Part shown: in pieces, positions 5,690-6,371 of the stretch
Layout: the number at the start of each line of letters is the position of its first letter
Numbering within the stretch: position 1 is the stretch's first letter
Notes under the pieces: generated by a model
Database searches by the model: none
What the model saw: the letters and a program-made list of their open reading frames with translations, nothing else
What the model was told of the DNA's origin: nothing
Assembly (NCBI GenBank): GCA_900549295.1
Contig: URNG01000141.1
Coordinates: 1 to 6,371 of the forward strand
Source: an uncultured Rhodocyclaceae bacterium
GTDB lineage: Bacteria > Pseudomonadota > Gammaproteobacteria > Burkholderiales > Rhodocyclaceae
Length of the DNA: 6,371 nucleotides
Reading direction: 5' to 3'
Made by a program: the position numbers and the translations under genes

Positions 5690-6029
5690 AAACCGCGCCA
5701 TCCTCGAACGCGCGCCCGCAGGCGAGACGGATGACGCCGCCGAAAACGACGCCACCCACCTGCAGGCGGAAAACCATGCGCTACGCGCCGCGCTCGAACG
5801 CGTTCGCCGTCGGCAAAAGCGCCTGGTTTTCCTGGGCGGGCGGCGCAGCCTGCAACAAGCCCAACGGATCACGCTGCTCGAGCAGCGCTGCGCCCACTAC
5901 CAGAATCGCCTGAGCGAACTCGAATCCGGGCAGGCCATCATCGAACTGGCGCAACAGGTGATCGCACTCAAGGAGTTCATCCGCACTCTGGGCCAGAGTT
6001 GCCAACATGCGCTGGCAGAGCCGCGCTGA
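5673..6029 (+). CDS. 118-residue coiled-coil protein, unrecognised
   Basis: I place the start at the ATG 5673, which overlaps the previous gene by 17 nt and has GGGA about 8 nt upstream. The frame is open back to 5535, but those residues are a shadow of the preceding gene. The product has an acidic N-terminal tail (about 18-27), then a helical, heptad-like stretch (about 28-50, HLQAENHALRAALERVRRR). A basic short insert RLVFLGGRRS (about 50-59) follows, then a second long helix (about 60-107, with ITLLEQRC, NRLSELESG and ELAQQVIALKEFI). There are two Cys (73, 110). No membrane span or signal peptide is seen. It looks like a cytosolic oligomeric scaffold or adaptor. With the membrane peptide and the Cys/His protein it forms a tight three-gene unit. 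Function unknown. Confidence 0.75.
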   Translation: MLAPLENRAILERAPAGETDDAAENDATHLQAENHALRAALERVRRRQKRLVFLGGRRSLQQAQRITLLEQRCAHYQNRLSELESGQAIIELAQQVIALKEFIRTLGQSCQHALAEPR

Positions 6030-6086
6030 GACAAACCGATGCGCTCAGACACATTCCGTTTCCGATACAAAAACCCAACAATGTTA

Positions 6087-6114
6087 TTGACAATCGTTCG
6101 TATTTAATTATAAT
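6087..6114 (+). promoter_or_regulatory. hemP sigma-70 promoter
   Basis: A perfect TTGACA (6087-6092), a 16-nt spacer and a perfect TATAAT (6109-6114). The predicted start near 6121 leaves a leader of about 22 nt before the hemP ATG at 6143. The surrounding 6050-6115 is markedly A/T-rich against the GC-rich genes. Confidence 0.8.
6088..6102. promoter_or_regulatory. Fur-like box over the hemP -35
   Basis: TGACAATCGTTCGTA matches TGAGAATCATTCTCA at 11 of 15 positions and overlaps the TTGACA element, so bound Fur would exclude RNA polymerase. Fur control of hemP is well established in other proteobacteria; here it is inferred. Confidence 0.6.
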
Positions 6115-6142
6115 GCCCGTATTTCGCTGACCCACACTCACC

Positions 6143-6316
6143 ATGTCCAGCCCCGCACATAATCCCGCCCCGCCACCGCCCGCTGCTGTCGAACCGCCCG
6201 CGCGGCTCGACAGCACGAAGTTGCTCCAGGGCGCGAGTTCCGTCGAAATCCAGCACGCCGGCCAGCGTTACCTGTTGCGTGTGACACGCGAAAACAAACT
6301 CATTCTCACCAAGTAA
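6143..6316 (+). CDS. hemP: hemin uptake protein HemP
   Basis: A 57-residue gene. After a Pro/Ala-rich variable N-terminus, the product has the conserved HemP core: LDSTKLLQGASSVEIQHAG, then QRYLLRVTRENKLILTK at the C-terminus. The closing RLT/RVTR-x-x-KLILTK is diagnostic of the family. HemP/HmuP is a small cytoplasmic protein required for haemin utilisation; in several bacteria it helps activate the haemin receptor gene (established for the family). An in-frame TGA at 6128-6130 precedes the ATG, fixing 6143 as the only sensible start, though no clear Shine-Dalgarno is present. A haemin receptor gene would normally follow and would lie beyond the window; an ATG at 6365-6367 could be its start, but only two codons are visible. 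Confidence 0.93.
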   Translation: MSSPAHNPAPPPPAAVEPPARLDSTKLLQGASSVEIQHAGQRYLLRVTRENKLILTK

Positions 6317-6371
6317 GGTTTTTTCTCTCCGTTGCAAGACTTTTCCCACAGCCAGCAAGCCAATATGCCAG

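Noticed and set aside
6317..6325. T-run after hemP as an intrinsic terminator
   Set aside because: Only a three-base-pair ACC/GGT stem precedes the T-run, too weak for a terminator.
6365..6371. ATG at the right edge as the start of a haemin receptor gene
   Set aside because: Only ATGCCAG is visible and no ribosome site precedes it; the expectation comes from hemP context alone.

Overview
The window is GC-rich DNA with tightly packed genes. Its gene content (an M18 aminopeptidase, an FbpBC-type ferric transporter, HemP and TGAGAAT-type Fur-like boxes) suggests a betaproteobacterium. The rank is inferred from protein style and genus cannot be read from the sequence.

Layout. 1-433 (minus) is the C-terminal part of a LysR-family regulator with no N-terminal half. 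It abuts, at a run of ten C (434-443), a plus-strand alpha/beta hydrolase that also appears to lack its N-terminus. This head-to-head meeting of two cut genes is either a rearrangement or an assembly join. The hydrolase is followed after 19 nt by an M18 aminopeptidase (apeB, 1072-2406). Between apeB and the convergent permease gene lies a REP-like imperfect inverted repeat in which each arm is itself a small hairpin, plus a second short hairpin.

2530-6316 is an iron locus. A two-domain ferric-type ABC permease (fbpB-like, minus) and its ATPase (fbpC-like, plus) diverge from a 39-nt spacer that carries a Fur-like box and a palindromic -10 element readable on both strands. The ATPase mRNA looks leaderless. 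No substrate-binding protein (FbpA) is present. Next comes a compact set of three small genes that I do not recognise: a 24-residue membrane peptide, a 67-residue Cys/His-rich protein and a 118-residue coiled-coil protein. They have their own promoter and the best Fur-like box in the window. Last is hemP (57 aa), with a clear sigma-70 promoter overlapped by another Fur-like box.

Taken together, three promoter regions within 2 kb carry Fur-like sites, so ferric-iron import, the unknown trio and haemin uptake are probably derepressed together under iron limitation. The unknown trio is the most promising undescribed element here.
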